In this document: positions 1 to 12,395 of the stretch, one piece after another
How the letters are laid out: each line of letters opens with the position of its first letter
How positions within the stretch are numbered: the first letter of the stretch is position 1
Assembly: GCA_026874595.1 (NCBI GenBank)
Contig: CM049309.1
Span: 91,596,723 to 91,660,722, forward strand
Length of the DNA: 64,000 bases
Reading direction: 5' to 3'
Origin: Sipunculus nudus
Taxonomy: Eukaryota > Annelida > Sipuncula > Golfingiida > Sipunculidae
The notes under the pieces: generated by a model
What the model saw: the letters and a program-made list of their open reading frames with translations, nothing else
Told to the model about the DNA's origin: nothing
The model's database searches: none
Made by a program: the position numbers and the translations under genes

Positions 1-460
1 TGGTCACTTAAGAGTATAAAATAATATTTCTGCTTTTGAAGTAGATATTAACTTTATTTGAATCTGTTGAGGTAATGGTCCAAATTACACTTTTATGTGG
101 TCCATATTACATTAAGAGTGTGTAATATGGACCAGAATTAATTATTTTTGTCACTGACTTTAAAGTCGGTAATATTAATTTTGCAAGACTACTTTCACAG
201 TAAAGTGTTCTTGTACCAGGTTCCTCAATAAAAATGATTTTACAATTTTTATATGATTTATATATTTAAAATTTCAAAGATTTTCTTTAAGGGGTCCAAA
301 TTACACGGATTTCCCCTACACCTGCGAAAAATTAACCGTCACATATAACACTTCGAAAATGGCTTCCTCTTGTTGTTCATATAGTGATAACTCGTGCTGC
401 CCTCTTAGGGACGGTATGGAAGTAATTTTTGTCCTGCATTTGACTTATAGATGAAAAAAA
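1..460. other. No gene seen; AT-rich with one hairpin
   Basis: No coding sequence is supported. TGGTCCATATTACA near 98 and TGTAATATGGACCA near 121 form a short perfect hairpin. The rest shows nothing recognisable. Confidence 0.5.
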
Positions 461-1120
461 CTCAGCACCGTTACCACTCGAAACCGTTACCTGCATGAAA
501 AATAACGGTGTCGAGAGCAAGGTAACGGTGTCGAGAACTTGGTATTAAATCCAAATTATTGAAATAGAATTTGAAACATATTTTGGGCTAAATATTTTAA
601 ACATTTGCGTTTCTTCTATTCAAACAGGCATTTGCTTGTTTTAATACATAATACTGGTATTCAAGTAGTCACTATACGGTTATTTTTACTTCAGAAGCTC
701 GACTCCGTTACCTATGCTCAACACCGTTATCTATGCTCAACACCGTTACCAAGAGGATTTAAAACCATGTTTAAATTTTATTTTCTGTGCATTCAAAAAA
801 ATTAACAAGGTATTTCGACTCAAATTCTGAAGGTAGATGTACCAAAGTACTTTGTCCGGTAAATCCCTGCAAATGCACCCCTCTGGAAGCAAAAATAGGT
901 ATAGAGAAAATTTTTGTTTTCAAAAGTTAATTAAAAATAAGAAAATATGTTCTTTTTTACACACTTTTTTTTTGTTTAATTCATAACTGAAATTTATGTT
1001 TTGATTTTATCAAAGGCTATTAATTTTAATTTTATCGAAAATCACAAAAAATCTAGTCAAAACAATTTCTGAAATGTGCAAGTGAGATTTTACTGCGTGT
1101 AACGGTGTCGAGAAAAAGGT
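461..1120. repeat. Cluster of CTCGACACCGTTACC-like 15-mers in both orientations
   Basis: Forms of this 15-mer lie at about 461-490 (two, forward), 503-516 and 523-536 (two, reverse), 698-752 (three, forward, period about 19) and near 1100 (one, reverse). The forward and reverse copies at 461-540 can fold into a hairpin. A 66-codon open frame here is not coding-like. The role is unknown. Confidence 0.6.
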
Positions 1121-1301
1121 TCATATTTTCCCCTAACCTGGACTATTTATAAAAAAAAGGAAACTGAAAAGTGCACTACTTGCATTATTTTACAATTTTA
1201 ACGATATTTTTCTACAAATTAAGTTTTGTTATATCAAAATCAAGATTTAAAAAAAAATCACCAAGAAAACACTTGAAATGCGACGTTTTCTGTAGAAATA
1301 C

Positions 1302-1562
<261 letters not shown>

Positions 1563-1597
<35 letters not shown>
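1563..1597. repeat. (TA)n microsatellite
   Basis: About 17 TA units directly beside the right arm of the foldback element. Confidence 0.95.
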
Positions 1598-1598
<1 letters not shown>

Positions 1599-1754
1599 CA
1601 GTAGGCGTGACAAATAGAACAGTAAATGTGAAATATAACCGGACATATGCCAGGAGTAGCAACTTGCTAAGTGATAAATTATAAGTTTTTATGGCCAGGA
1701 TTATTAATAGTTGTCTGAAAGCTAGCGGAGAGTAAACCTTGCTAACTCACCCGT

Positions 1755-1925
1755 CTGCCGTGTGGTTTCTAGCACAGGCCTGCACTTGTTTCCAGCACTA
1801 AAATGGTTTACTAGTTCATTTATAACTGGTTCTTTTATAACTGGTATATCGCCAATACTCAACGTGCTTACGATTTCCAAGCCATTTTAGTACTGGAAAA
1901 GATTGCCTGTGGTCTCTAGCACCAG
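1755..1925. repeat. Imperfect inverted repeat, ~170 bp
   Basis: TTTCCAGCACTAAAATGG at 1789-1806 is mirrored by CCATTTTAGTACTGGAAA at 1882-1899 (17 of 18 pair). Weaker pairing extends outward to GTTTCTAGCACAGGC on the left and GCCTGTGGTCTCTAGC on the right. It may be a small foldback element. No target duplication was resolved. Confidence 0.6.
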
Positions 1926-2043
1926 TTTTATATAATGGCATGTTACGTATTTTTGCCTTAGGGCAGGTGATTTCGGGTGGCCGGGTGTATCATTGGCGTT
2001 TTTTCTATGAGTCGAGCTCACTTGCTTGATGCGTTTGCATACA

Positions 2044-2165
2044 CTCTAAGAAAAAATGGTTCCAACTAGAACCCAAAAGGGTTCTTCGGAGTGGACTGAG
2101 TGGGGAAGCTTAACAGGTTCTTGATGGAACCCATGTGTAGGGTTCTTTATAGAACCTTCAATGCA
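2044..2165. repeat. GGTTC/GAACC-rich interspersed repeat
   Basis: Starts ACTCTAAGAAAAAATGGTTC and holds several small inverted pairs: GGTTCC/AGAACC, GGGTTCTT, TGGAACC, GGGTTCTTTATAGAACC. The layout resembles short DNA-transposon ends. The full element and its target duplication could not be defined. Confidence 0.4.
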
Positions 2166-2640
2166 GTTTTATTTAAGAAAAGAGTCTAGGATGTCCTATT
2201 ATACGTTTAGGATAAATTAATAACGTCATATATGTCCATACATATTTGAAAGAGTGTTGATAGAAATGCAAAAAATATAAAAGCATTTCTCAAAGATGGT
2301 GGGTAACTGCAAGGATCATAGCTGAAATCATATATATACTTGTATCCTTTAAATCTGATGAAACCTTCGAGGCGAAATGAAAACATGTTTTCTTTTTAAG
2401 GAAACACAATAGTTTCTAATTGATGGAGCTGCAACAGACTTATTGCAAATAACAAAACATTTCTCAGGATACATGAACAAATATGTAAAACGAACCCATG
2501 AATGGACACAATTGCCATCGTTCCCGATACTTGTATTTCAACACTCAAAACGGGCATTTCCGAGATTTGGCCACAGGCAACTTGAGTAAGAATGATTAAG
2601 AGCCTACGTCAGTAAAAAATTAGATATATTATCAGTTATA
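2166..2640. other. No gene seen
   Basis: AT-rich sequence between the GGTTC repeat and the H3 element. I see no open frame, motif or repeat that I can support. Confidence 0.4.
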
Positions 2641-4253
2641 CAAGGCCCAGAGGCACAAATAGCCCCCGCCCCATGCATAACTCAAATGTGTTGTATTTTC
2701 TGTGACATGCTTCCCTAGGGGTTGGCTGAAATAGGATAATTCAGGATGTAAAGTCGTCTTGCGTAATGGATACAACTGAACCAGATGAACAGGCACACAA
2801 AACGATTATCAGTGAAGCCACCTGTCTTACGCATGCGATAAATCTATCCATGATCTATGACTGTGCAAAATATCAGGCCAAAAGCTTTTACAATTCCTGA
2901 GATATGTGTGATATTAACCTAAAATATAAATGCATATATGGCCAAAACGGAAAAGAGACGATTATAGGTGGCGCCACCAGAGTTCAGTAAATGATAGGGC
3001 TGTCCAGTTTTCCATGGAAAAAAACTGGAGCAAATCTGTTGAACGACTCCAGAGATATGGGTGATTTTTGTAGCAGCAAAACAATTACCAGTGGCGCCAC
3101 CTGTCTTATGTATGCGATAAATTTATCCACGAACTATGACTGTGCAAAATTTTAGGCCGATGGTTGTCACATGATGAGTGTGTCCGCCCAAAATGGTAAT
3201 AATCTTTGTCGCAGCTCACAAGATAAAGATAGCAGATTTTGCACCAAAGGAAAAAAAAAAAAAAAAAAAAAAAATGGAAAAGGAAAAAAAGAAAGAATTT
3301 TCTGATCAGCCAAGACATATTAAACCATCATTTATTTCATTTAGTATTCATTTAAACCCCCTTTCTCTAAGGAATCGGTATATATGAGTTGGAGGCTTCA
3401 GCTTCCTTATTACTGAATTATCAAAATTTAAAGGAAAAACAAAACTATGGCCGGAAAATGTAGCTGCAAAACAGGTGGCGCCACCTGCAGGATACAATAA
3501 CATGCTCGCCAAATGACTAACGTGTGTAAAATTGGGTCAAGAAATAAGCAGCGGACTGACAGCTCCTAAGACGGACGGATGGATGCGGACCATTTTAGTA
3601 GTCTTCCCTCCTATGGTATTCATTGAATTCCCTGCATATGATTTGAAGGCTAAAGTGTTCCGATTTACTGACTTGTCTGAAGGAAAGTGATAAATACCAT
3701 TCAAGAGCAAAGATATTGTTAATCGTTTAACATAGGTGTCGCCGCCTGCAGGTTACAATAATATATGTCATTCATGTGCTGAGCAGTTTTTAACTTTGGG
3801 TGAAGAAAGCAGCAAAGGTCTTATAGAGATATGTGGTGAAAGAAACGGGCGGGACTGACGGACCGAAGGCAAATCAGAAAAATTCACGATCAGCAAAATC
3901 TGATCGGGAAAAATCAGTCTGAAAAATAAATCTATTCAATATAGTATTCACTAAATACCCCTAGCTGCAAGGAATCCTTGCCTATGATTTGAAAGCTAAA
4001 GTGTTCTTATTAACTTTAACTGGAGGAAAGTGAAAAGGACACTTTGGAGCGCAGAAAGTCGTTAACCAGAGGTGGCGCCACCTGCAGGTTATAATCACAT
4101 GTCAGTCATGAGTCTGTAACATTGAGAAGAAAGGAGCAAGGGTCTTAGAGATATGTGGTGAAAGAATGGGGCGGGACAGACGGACGGACGGACGGCTCGA
4201 TGGAGGGACGCGGACCATTTTGAGTACTCCTCCCTTTTACGGCAGGGGGCTAA
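2641..4253 (+). mobile_element. H3 element, ~1.6 kb, apparently complete
   Basis: The 5' end is CAAGGCCCAGAGGCACAAAT, with a 3-bp hairpin (GCC...GGC) and then TAGCCCCC. The 3' end reads GGCAGGGGGCTAA, whose GGGGGCTA is the inverted partner. Cores with GGTGGCGCCACC or a shortened form lie at 2967, 3091, 3474 and 4071, plus a degenerate one near 3729. A GACGG microsatellite at about 4172-4196 sits just before the 3' end. A poly(A) run lies at 3251-3274. There is no coding capacity. Inferred to be non-autonomous. Confidence 0.7.
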
Positions 4254-4827
4254 AAGCTTCTGACAATCGATGCTTGTAATTAGAAAGGTTAATAGAAGAA
4301 CAATGGCTGTGGATTTCTAATTCTAATGCAACGGTACGCCTCTATTATCATACCAAAATATATATAAATATAAAAACAGGCCTGAGTTCTATTTTAAAAC
4401 CTCATAATTTGGATATATATATATATAGTTGCGCTGCATGGAGTGCGCTGCTCAATCAATTCTCTTTCCCTCCAGCATAGTCATTGGCAGACAAACTATA
4501 ATCTTTAGAAGAGAATTCACGGGCTTTGTTTCAGTGGAGAACAGGGGGACATGTCACCCTAACTTTTTAGGGGCTGAGTACAAAGGACCTTTGCCGCCAC
4601 CCCTCCCCCCCCCCCCCCCCCCCCACACACACATTAGAGAATACTCCGTCATCCAGTTTATAGTTTCTTCATATGTACCTAAAACTGAGGTACTTTATGA
4701 TATGACATGTTTCATAACCCTTACTGAGTCGTCTGTAAGATATGGCATGATGCGAACGGATTGAATCCAGACAGTTGGGCATATGATGGCTAAGAGTAGT
4801 CAATAAACGTTTTATATACAAATAAAA
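4254..4827. other. No gene seen; poly(C) tract at 4605-4624
   Basis: Contains a 20-base C run followed by CACACAC. A 111-codon open frame spans the C run, encodes a proline run and has no family resemblance. I do not call it a gene. Confidence 0.5.
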
Positions 4828-7214
4828 TAAGGGACCGATGGGTCACGGCGCTCAGATGTTATATATGATGAAAACATATGATTTGGAAATGAGGCACGTG
4901 CTGGTTTTGTGTGAAAATAAATATAAGCTGTATTATGATTTGTTGGTGTTTAGCTTATGTATGATTTTCATATTATCTTTGGAGACAGGGAAGAGGACTG
5001 ATTTCATTTATTTATTGGAGAGCTATTGTCTCACAGATTTTGACTTGGCCATATAACTTATAAGGAGCACATATAATATAAGAGTTAAACTATTTATTAA
5101 AATTTAATAACAAATATTGTGCCAAATATAATTTTTTAATAAAAATAATAAGAGAATCATATTATTTAAAAAAAAAAATTAAATATAACTGAAATGATTA
5201 TTAAAATAATATTATAGAATATATTCATGTATGCATTCATATTTCTTGCACTGGTATTCAAATACTTTCATTTTTACCTGAATTTCCATTCTTATGCAAG
5301 AAATTTTATAATGGAGTACATATTCATATTTGTATTCAAATACATTTGCAAAGTATTCGCACCATGTATGGTATTTATTCAGTTTAAGCCAAACAATGTT
5401 GAGAATCCAGAATATACAAAATTGACAAATTTAAATAATGATCATAAACCCCTGGTTTTATTGCTTTTATTTATATTTTTAAAAAATGTAATATATTCAC
5501 TTTGGACTACTTTCACATCAATCTACACACCAGACACAGTAGGAATCTAGATTAATATTATCAACTGCATCTTTGTCTATCATTAATATCCATAATATGA
5601 TCCCTAATAATTAGTAATGAATAATATGATTTATTTTTTTATCATTAAAATTGAACTGAAGAATACCACAGGTGACTGCATGGTGTTATTTGGAATACGT
5701 GACATTCTATCCATCCATACCAGATTCTTACATCATCAGTAACTGCAAGTTAATTTTATGTTACTCATCAACTAACAAATTCCTTTACTATTTTGTTATT
5801 AAAAACCAATAAAAAAATTATTTATTTATTGTTTATTGTTATATTGTTGGTCAAAACAACTACTAGATGAGTTGGGTTGGGCACGTGGATCAACTGTGGC
5901 TGGCCATAAGCTGTCTGGCTGTCCCAGTGTATTCCTCGTCTCAAGCGTGCATAATTTGCTGAAAGGTCAACAAGGTCAACATATAGGTGACTGAACAGGG
6001 GGAGAGCTGGGGAGAGCCTGGGTCTGACATGGTCTCATAAAAACATTAATAAAAGCTACAATTTTGGCCAGTTTCTTTCAGCTTTCTAAACTACAAAGAT
6101 GAAATCCTTATGTGTGCATGACATGAAAATTATATCAACAGTGCTCACAGGAAACAAACGTGCCATGGTCAAAGTTTGGCAAAATTTAAGGTACTAATTT
6201 TATATTTATACTTATAACTTATAAAATTTGAAAATTTCAGAACTAATTTTTGGTAATCAATTGAACCTTGTTTAAATAATGTTACATCCCTGACAAAAAA
6301 ATCTCTAGCTTCAGCAATCCTCTTGTTAAGGGAGTAAATATATTTCTTGATTTTTTTTACAAAGTGCATTATGTTTGGGCCTATAACTTAAAACAATTAT
6401 GCAATACTGACCTCATTTCTGGGTTGTGCATAGCGAATGTATAGAAAAATATGCGTATAATATATGATCAAAGCCAGATCAGTGGTTTTGATATTAGGCA
6501 GTTATGAAATGTAACAATGGGTTTTTAATGGAAAAATGAAGTTTTTCATTAATATCTCGAAGGAAATAGGTCCTAGTGACCAAATTCTTGGCATGGTAGG
6601 GGACTTTGGAGACATCTAACTGTATGCCAAATTTTAGGAACTGAGAACTGAAGCTGGGGACCTGAGCTCTAGCACACTGCATAACACTAGCTTGATGTAA
6701 ACAATTTGTGACATGGGGCTTGAAAACTTGAATAAAATCAACAGTTTTTGATCAACTGGTTTAAATTTTTGGTGTTAACAGATGAAACGCTAACAAAAAT
6801 TTGCTGTAAAAATTAAATCCACAGCAGTTACAGGGAAAAAACGTGCCACGGTAAAATTTGGGCAAATTTAAGGTACCAATTTTTTATTTTTGCTAATATT
6901 TTAAAAAAATTGAAAGATTTTGATCTTATTTTGGGTATACAATTTAATTTTGATTAATTAAAGTTATATTACTGGAAAAAAAGACCTTAGCTTTAGCATG
7001 TTTTGTGTTAAGTGATCAAATATTTTTCCTGATTTTTTACAAAATGCATTATGTTTGGGCCCATAACTTTTTAAATTATATAATACAGACCCAATTTCTG
7101 GCATGTACATAGGAACTATATAGAGGAATATTTCTGGTAAATATGAGGAAAAAGAGATGAGTGGTTTTAATAATAGGCAGTCATGAAGTGTGAAAATGTT
7201 TTTTTTTATAATAA

Positions 7215-10200
7215 CAAGGCCTACAGGCCTAATGCGAACCTGTGCATTGGGAAATACACCAGGTATAATGCTTCAATGCTGGACCATGACTTCTCATGTA
7301 TATGAACAATGCAGGTACTAAACGTTTTGAATAAAAAAAATTACACAAACATTACTGCTGAAATTCTGGCATGGGTGCACACAACACAACTAGGGACCCA
7401 TGGGTCTCAACGCTTAGTTGAATTTGTCTATAAGGATATTTTGAAAGAAATTTTTCAGAATGACAGTCCTGTGACCTTAACCAATGACCTTGTAACCAAA
7501 AAAATCTTAGAACTTAATATTCTTGAACTTGCAGCATTAGGATTATTGTAACAATCTTTTAAAAAGTGACCTTGACCTCTGACCAGATAACCTTAAATTC
7601 TACAGGTTTCCTCACTTTGGGCAAGTAAGCCATGTGTGAAAGATGGAAAGTTTGGGATGAAAAGTTTGATTTACAGTGCATCCACAATCTTTTTTAAGGA
7701 TGTGGCTTCTGTGACCTTCAACTTAGATCGCTGGACCCTGAAAATCAAAATGAATTTACATATGTGGTTGGTCATTATTAAATAAAGTTTGAAGCCAGTC
7801 TGTCTATCCAAAGCAGAATTATCATCCATAAATTAATTTGTGAATGGATGGGCCCTGTGACCTTGACCTTTGACCTATGACCCAAAAATCAAACAGAATC
7901 TTCCCCTAGTGGCAGGTTAGCAATATCGTGAAGATGGAAGGTTTGCGATGAAAAGTTTGGCTTTAAATGCATACACATTCCTTAGTGGTGGGCCATTTAT
8001 AAATTAAGTTTGAAACCAATATATCAAACTTAACTTGAGTTATCATCTGGAAACTAATTTGTGTGGATGGACGGATTGACAGACAGACAGACATACAAAC
8101 AGACAGACTGACAGACAGGGTGATTAGTATAGGGCATTCACTTGTGATCAATAAACACCCCAGGTTTTGGGTCACCAGATGTAATGACAGCTGAGAAACC
8201 GACATGATTGTTGTCATTTTATAGTAAATAAATAGAAAAATATTTGTTAAAATAGGAAAACCACCACGTTTCAGGAACTGACAAAACTAGTCATGGTCAA
8301 TATTCAAGGCAAAATTCATGACAAACCATGCATTAATTATCAAGATATTGAAGGTTTTGTATCAAATTTTTTACTATTCTGGGGGGTACTTTCAAGCCCC
8401 CATAGCTCGAAGGAAAAAGGTCGCAGTGACCTAATTTCAGGTTTTAAGGAAATTTTTAATTGACCTCCCTGGATGTTTACTTATAAGTTTCTAGGACCAG
8501 CTGTTATGATTTGTGCCCTGCTAACGGACGGCCGGACGTCCAGACGGACGACGGACAAAGCGCCATTCCTATACCTCAGTTGACTTAAAGTCAGCTGAGC
8601 TAAAAATGATTGTAGCTGGCACCACCAGTCTTGTATACAAAAAGGTTTCAGAGATATATACATATGCCCAAGTTCAGACTGATATATCAAACCCCTCCTG
8701 AGAAATAAGCAGGGACACACACTGAGCAAAAAATTATTGTAGGTGGCACCACCAGTCTTGTATACGACAAGTATACGATAATTAAAATACGATAGGTATA
8801 AATATGCCCAATTTCAGGATGATATATCAAATTCCTCTGTAGAAATAAGCAGGCACAAAAGTCACACACTGTGCAAATGTCATTGTAGGTGGTGACACCT
8901 GTCTTGTGAACGAGAAACCCATCAAAGACACATAGACAGGTCAAAATATTAGGCCAATACATCAAACTTACCTTAAGTCTGATGCATGGGGCTGACCACG
9001 CTTCGGTGAGAAAGGCAGTTGCCCAGAGTGAACTGTGACAAATTTGCTAGCTACTGCACTGAGTGAACTCATGACCTGCACCTGGCTAGACTGGGTGAAC
9101 TTTTGACCTGTACCTGGCTGCACTGAGTGAACTCTTGACCTGTTGCCTAATCCGATACAGTTGGCAGTCTGCCAAAGCTATAAATAGATTGGCTCCACAT
9201 GCAGCCCTGAGGGGCTTGACACCCATGAGGTGATCACATGGTGCCCATGAGGTGTTCACATGTCACCCATGAGGGGATCACATGCCTTGTGCTTGGCTGC
9301 ACTGACTGAACTCTTGACCTATATCTGGCTGCACTGAATGAACTCTTGATCTATTGCCAAATCTGAAACAGTTGGCAGTTTCTTAACTTATGTAAATATA
9401 CATACACAATCTTGGCCTGTTGGCAAATCTGTTTACACATACTGAAAGACTTTGGCTAAAAAGCTTTTTTTTTCAAGCTGAAATATTCATAAACTTTTAT
9501 CAAAATATCTAGAAAAATAAAAGATTCGGTTCTTTCATTGTTAAAGGTCCAATAATTCTGCCAAAAATCATTCAAGTAAAATTGAACAAAGGCCACCTAA
9601 GAATAATTTTTGTGCCATGTAACAGAAGTTATAATTGAAACAATAATTTTGTAGAAGAACAGTTTTGCAGTCCTCAGTTTGAGTTAGACATAATAATGGC
9701 CATAAGACCAACATAAGTTTTTCTGATATGATTGAAAGAACCATGTCCTACAATAATTCTTTTGAAAAATTGAACGATTCAACTTGACAGTTTCATCATA
9801 AACATTTTAAGCTGAAAGAGGCTAAAATAATGAGTTTTTGCCCATAAAAAAACAGGTCAATGTAGGTGGCACATCAAAATCTGCAACTTCAAATATGAGT
9901 CATGTGACCAACATTTGCACAATACTTGGTAATACTAGCTTCTGTCATTTCTGATATAACTATGTCAGTATGCTTACTTGGCCAAATGACCGTTTACTAA
10001 AATTCATCAAATGCAAACCATTTGAACAAACTTGAGAGGGCTTGCCTCTGGGATCATTTCTGTAAAATATTGAATGATGTAACGGATACTGATAAACTGG
10101 TTCCAGGCTAGATGTATCTGCTTCACACAGCTAACATATATGGTAAAATGACTCAATTCAATCTTTATTATTCAGCCAAATTCATTCTTTGGAACCATAA

Positions 10201-11174
10201 AAGACAATTATTATAAGAATTATTTAGGGGATTATTCTTGTAAAATATTTAACAAACTGGCCTCAGTGGCATCAGTCGAAAAAAAAGTTCGCAGGTTTAT
10301 AATTCATATAGGAAGATACAGCAAACTGGCTAAGTTAAGCTTCCAATACTCAGCCAAAAATCACTGAACCAAAACCATTTGAACAAACTTGAATTATCAA
10401 CATCTAAGGATAATTAATGTGTGAGATTTAAGAATTTGGCCCAGTAGTTTTTGAGAAGAAGATCTTTGTAGCAACTGAGCTAAAATGGGCTGTTATCGCA
10501 TATGACTAAATTCAGCTTCCCATAACTCAGCCAAAAGTCACTGAACTGAGACCATTTGAACAAACTTCAGAAAGCATTACCCTAGGATCATTTCCGTGCG
10601 ATATTAAACAATTTGGCCAAATGGTTTCAGAGAAGAAGTTTTTTTGTAGCTGTCAGTATGATACGGGCACTGATGACCCCCGTTCAAAAAAGGCCGATGC
10701 AGGTGGCGCCACCAATACCTGAATTTCAGACATGACTCATGTGACCAACATTGGCATAAAATTTGGTGATGACAGCTCCAGCCGTTTCTAAGATTGTAAT
10801 ATTAGTATGCTTTTTTGGACAGATGACTAAGTTCAACTAGCTGTAACTCGGCCAAAAATCACCGAACTTAAACCATTCGAACAAACCTGAGAGAGATTGT
10901 TCCAGGGATCATTTCTGTGAAATATTGGACAATTTGGCTGAACAGTTTCGGAGAAGAAGATTTTTAAAGTTTTTTTTAGCTTTTTCTCTATAAAATCTAA
11001 GAAAATGCAGTTAGCCAAAAAATAAGCAAAATCCGATAGTTTTTTAGATGACTAATTTTTTGCAGAAAATTTCTTGATGCTAACTCTTGCCATTTTCAAG
11101 ATAGTATGGGTTAACGTACAGACGACGGACGCCGGACGACGCCACACCATCGCATAAGCTCACAGGTTCGCTAA
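7215..11174 (+). mobile_element. H2 element copy 1, complete, carrying a nested H1s
   Basis: The 5' end is CAAGGCCTACAGGCCTAATG with hairpin AGGCC-TACA-GGCCT, then GCGAACCTGTG. The 3' end is CACAGGTTCGCTAA; the 11 bases CACAGGTTCGC invert the 5' GCGAACCTGTG exactly. Net length without the nested H1s is about 2.75 kb. Internal cores carry GGTGGCGCCACC (near 10700). It is inserted into an A-run of H1 copy 1. No protein is encoded. Confidence 0.85.
7390..8603 (+). mobile_element. H1s element (CTAGGG variant), nested in H2 copy 1
   Basis: Starts CTAGGGACCCATGGGTCTCA and ends CAGCTGAGCTAA, with the usual 3' inverted pair AGTTGACT...AGTCAGCT. The uninterrupted H2 copy near 62020-62040 shows the empty site ACACAAAAATGATTG. 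Removing this element restores that sequence exactly, with no target duplication. It carries several TGACCTTTGACC-type motifs and a GACAGACAG tract. Confidence 0.88.
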
Positions 11175-11215
11175 AAATTGAGGTTTTTCCTTAATTTCTC
11201 AAAGGATCAAAGTCC

Positions 11216-12395
11216 TTAATACAGCAAAATATTAACAAAATATGCAGTGACATCCACGTATTTGCCTATTTTTATAAAAGCTCCAAAGGATTGCCTTTAG
11301 TTTATAAAGATCATATAGGTGACTGGGCCCCTGCATGGCTTTAATTTTATTTTTCCGCCCTCGAGAGACCAGTAATAATTAAAACTGGGTGTGACCGCAC
11401 GTGTCTCGCTCTGTATAGGTGTAGGATGCGAGCATTCAGACGGATGAAGGTCCGGCTTTAGCCCTCGCACGCTACCTCCTGAGTTGTCCCTCTTAGAAAC
11501 CTTACATTTAATTTCATGAACCTTCTACGAAATGTTGCAGTTTTATATTTGTTAGAGTTTAATCATGTGTCTACATCCAAGCTTGTTGTGTTTCTTCAAA
11601 TTATTCATGCATATATTATCTAAGCCAAATTTTACCCCAGAATTAGTAAGTAAACTACAGAGCCAGAGGTTCATTTCGAAACAAGGTTAAATTGATAAAA
11701 ACTTTAATTGAAACATTTTATTTCAAAATGCAAATACACGTTATAAAGTGTTATCGTGCATATAATGATCAGAACAAAATTTTCATTGGCGCTACGACTC
11801 GTCCTTTAATCCTATGAATTCTGTATTTTTCAGTGTTGTTATTGTCAAATTAAATTTCATACTTTATCCTATGAATCAAATTACGTTCTCAGAGGGCATA
11901 CTAACAAATTTCCATGATATAAACAAAGGGAAAAACTGCCAATTATGCACTACACTGCAAAAAAATGGCCAGACAGCACGGCGTCTATCTCCCGCAAAAC
12001 TTAACACAGTGATATTAGGCACTCTAAAAACGTATTAAGACAATGATCCTTGCTCAAATACCTGTCCTTTATGATGTTCATATATTCGTCATTGTGCCCG
12101 TCAACAATTGACATTTATTGTTACGTTTAATACTAATACCGATATGAAGATTCACAGTATTTGAGTACGTGAATTACATTTTATATTTTTGTATTTACAT
12201 GTATACCTTTATTTAATTTATCAACTTGGAATATTTTTAGTTACTAAAGGCCGTCACATATTTGCTAGGGATGTCCTACTCCCCCTCCCAAAGTCAGTTT
12301 GAGCATTCACCAATTCAATTTTAATGTACTTTTATAATTCTATTTAACAAAAGGTAATAAAGTTGAGGTTTACCGCGGTCTCCTGTGTAATAATA
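11216..12395. other. No gene seen; possible unique sequence
   Basis: Between two H1 copies. It contains somewhat GC-richer DNA near 11350-11500, but no open frame or repeat that I can support. Confidence 0.4.

Larger units (their letters stand above)
4828..11215 (+). mobile_element. H1 element copy 1, interrupted by an H2 element, 3' truncated
   Basis: The 5' end AAGGGACCGATGGGTCACGG is a variant of the H1 head. The body matches the H1 copies at 12396 and 16046 up to about 7214, including two core repeats about 680 bases apart (around 6160 and 6840). It stops where an H2 element (7215-11174) is inserted. It resumes at about 11175 with ATTGAGGTTTTTCC, then diverges near 11215, so its 3' terminus is lost. 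The small open frames inside are not genes. Confidence 0.75.

Noticed and set aside
4429-4764. 111-codon frame with a proline run.
   Set aside because: It spans a 20-base poly(C) tract and has no similarity I recognise.
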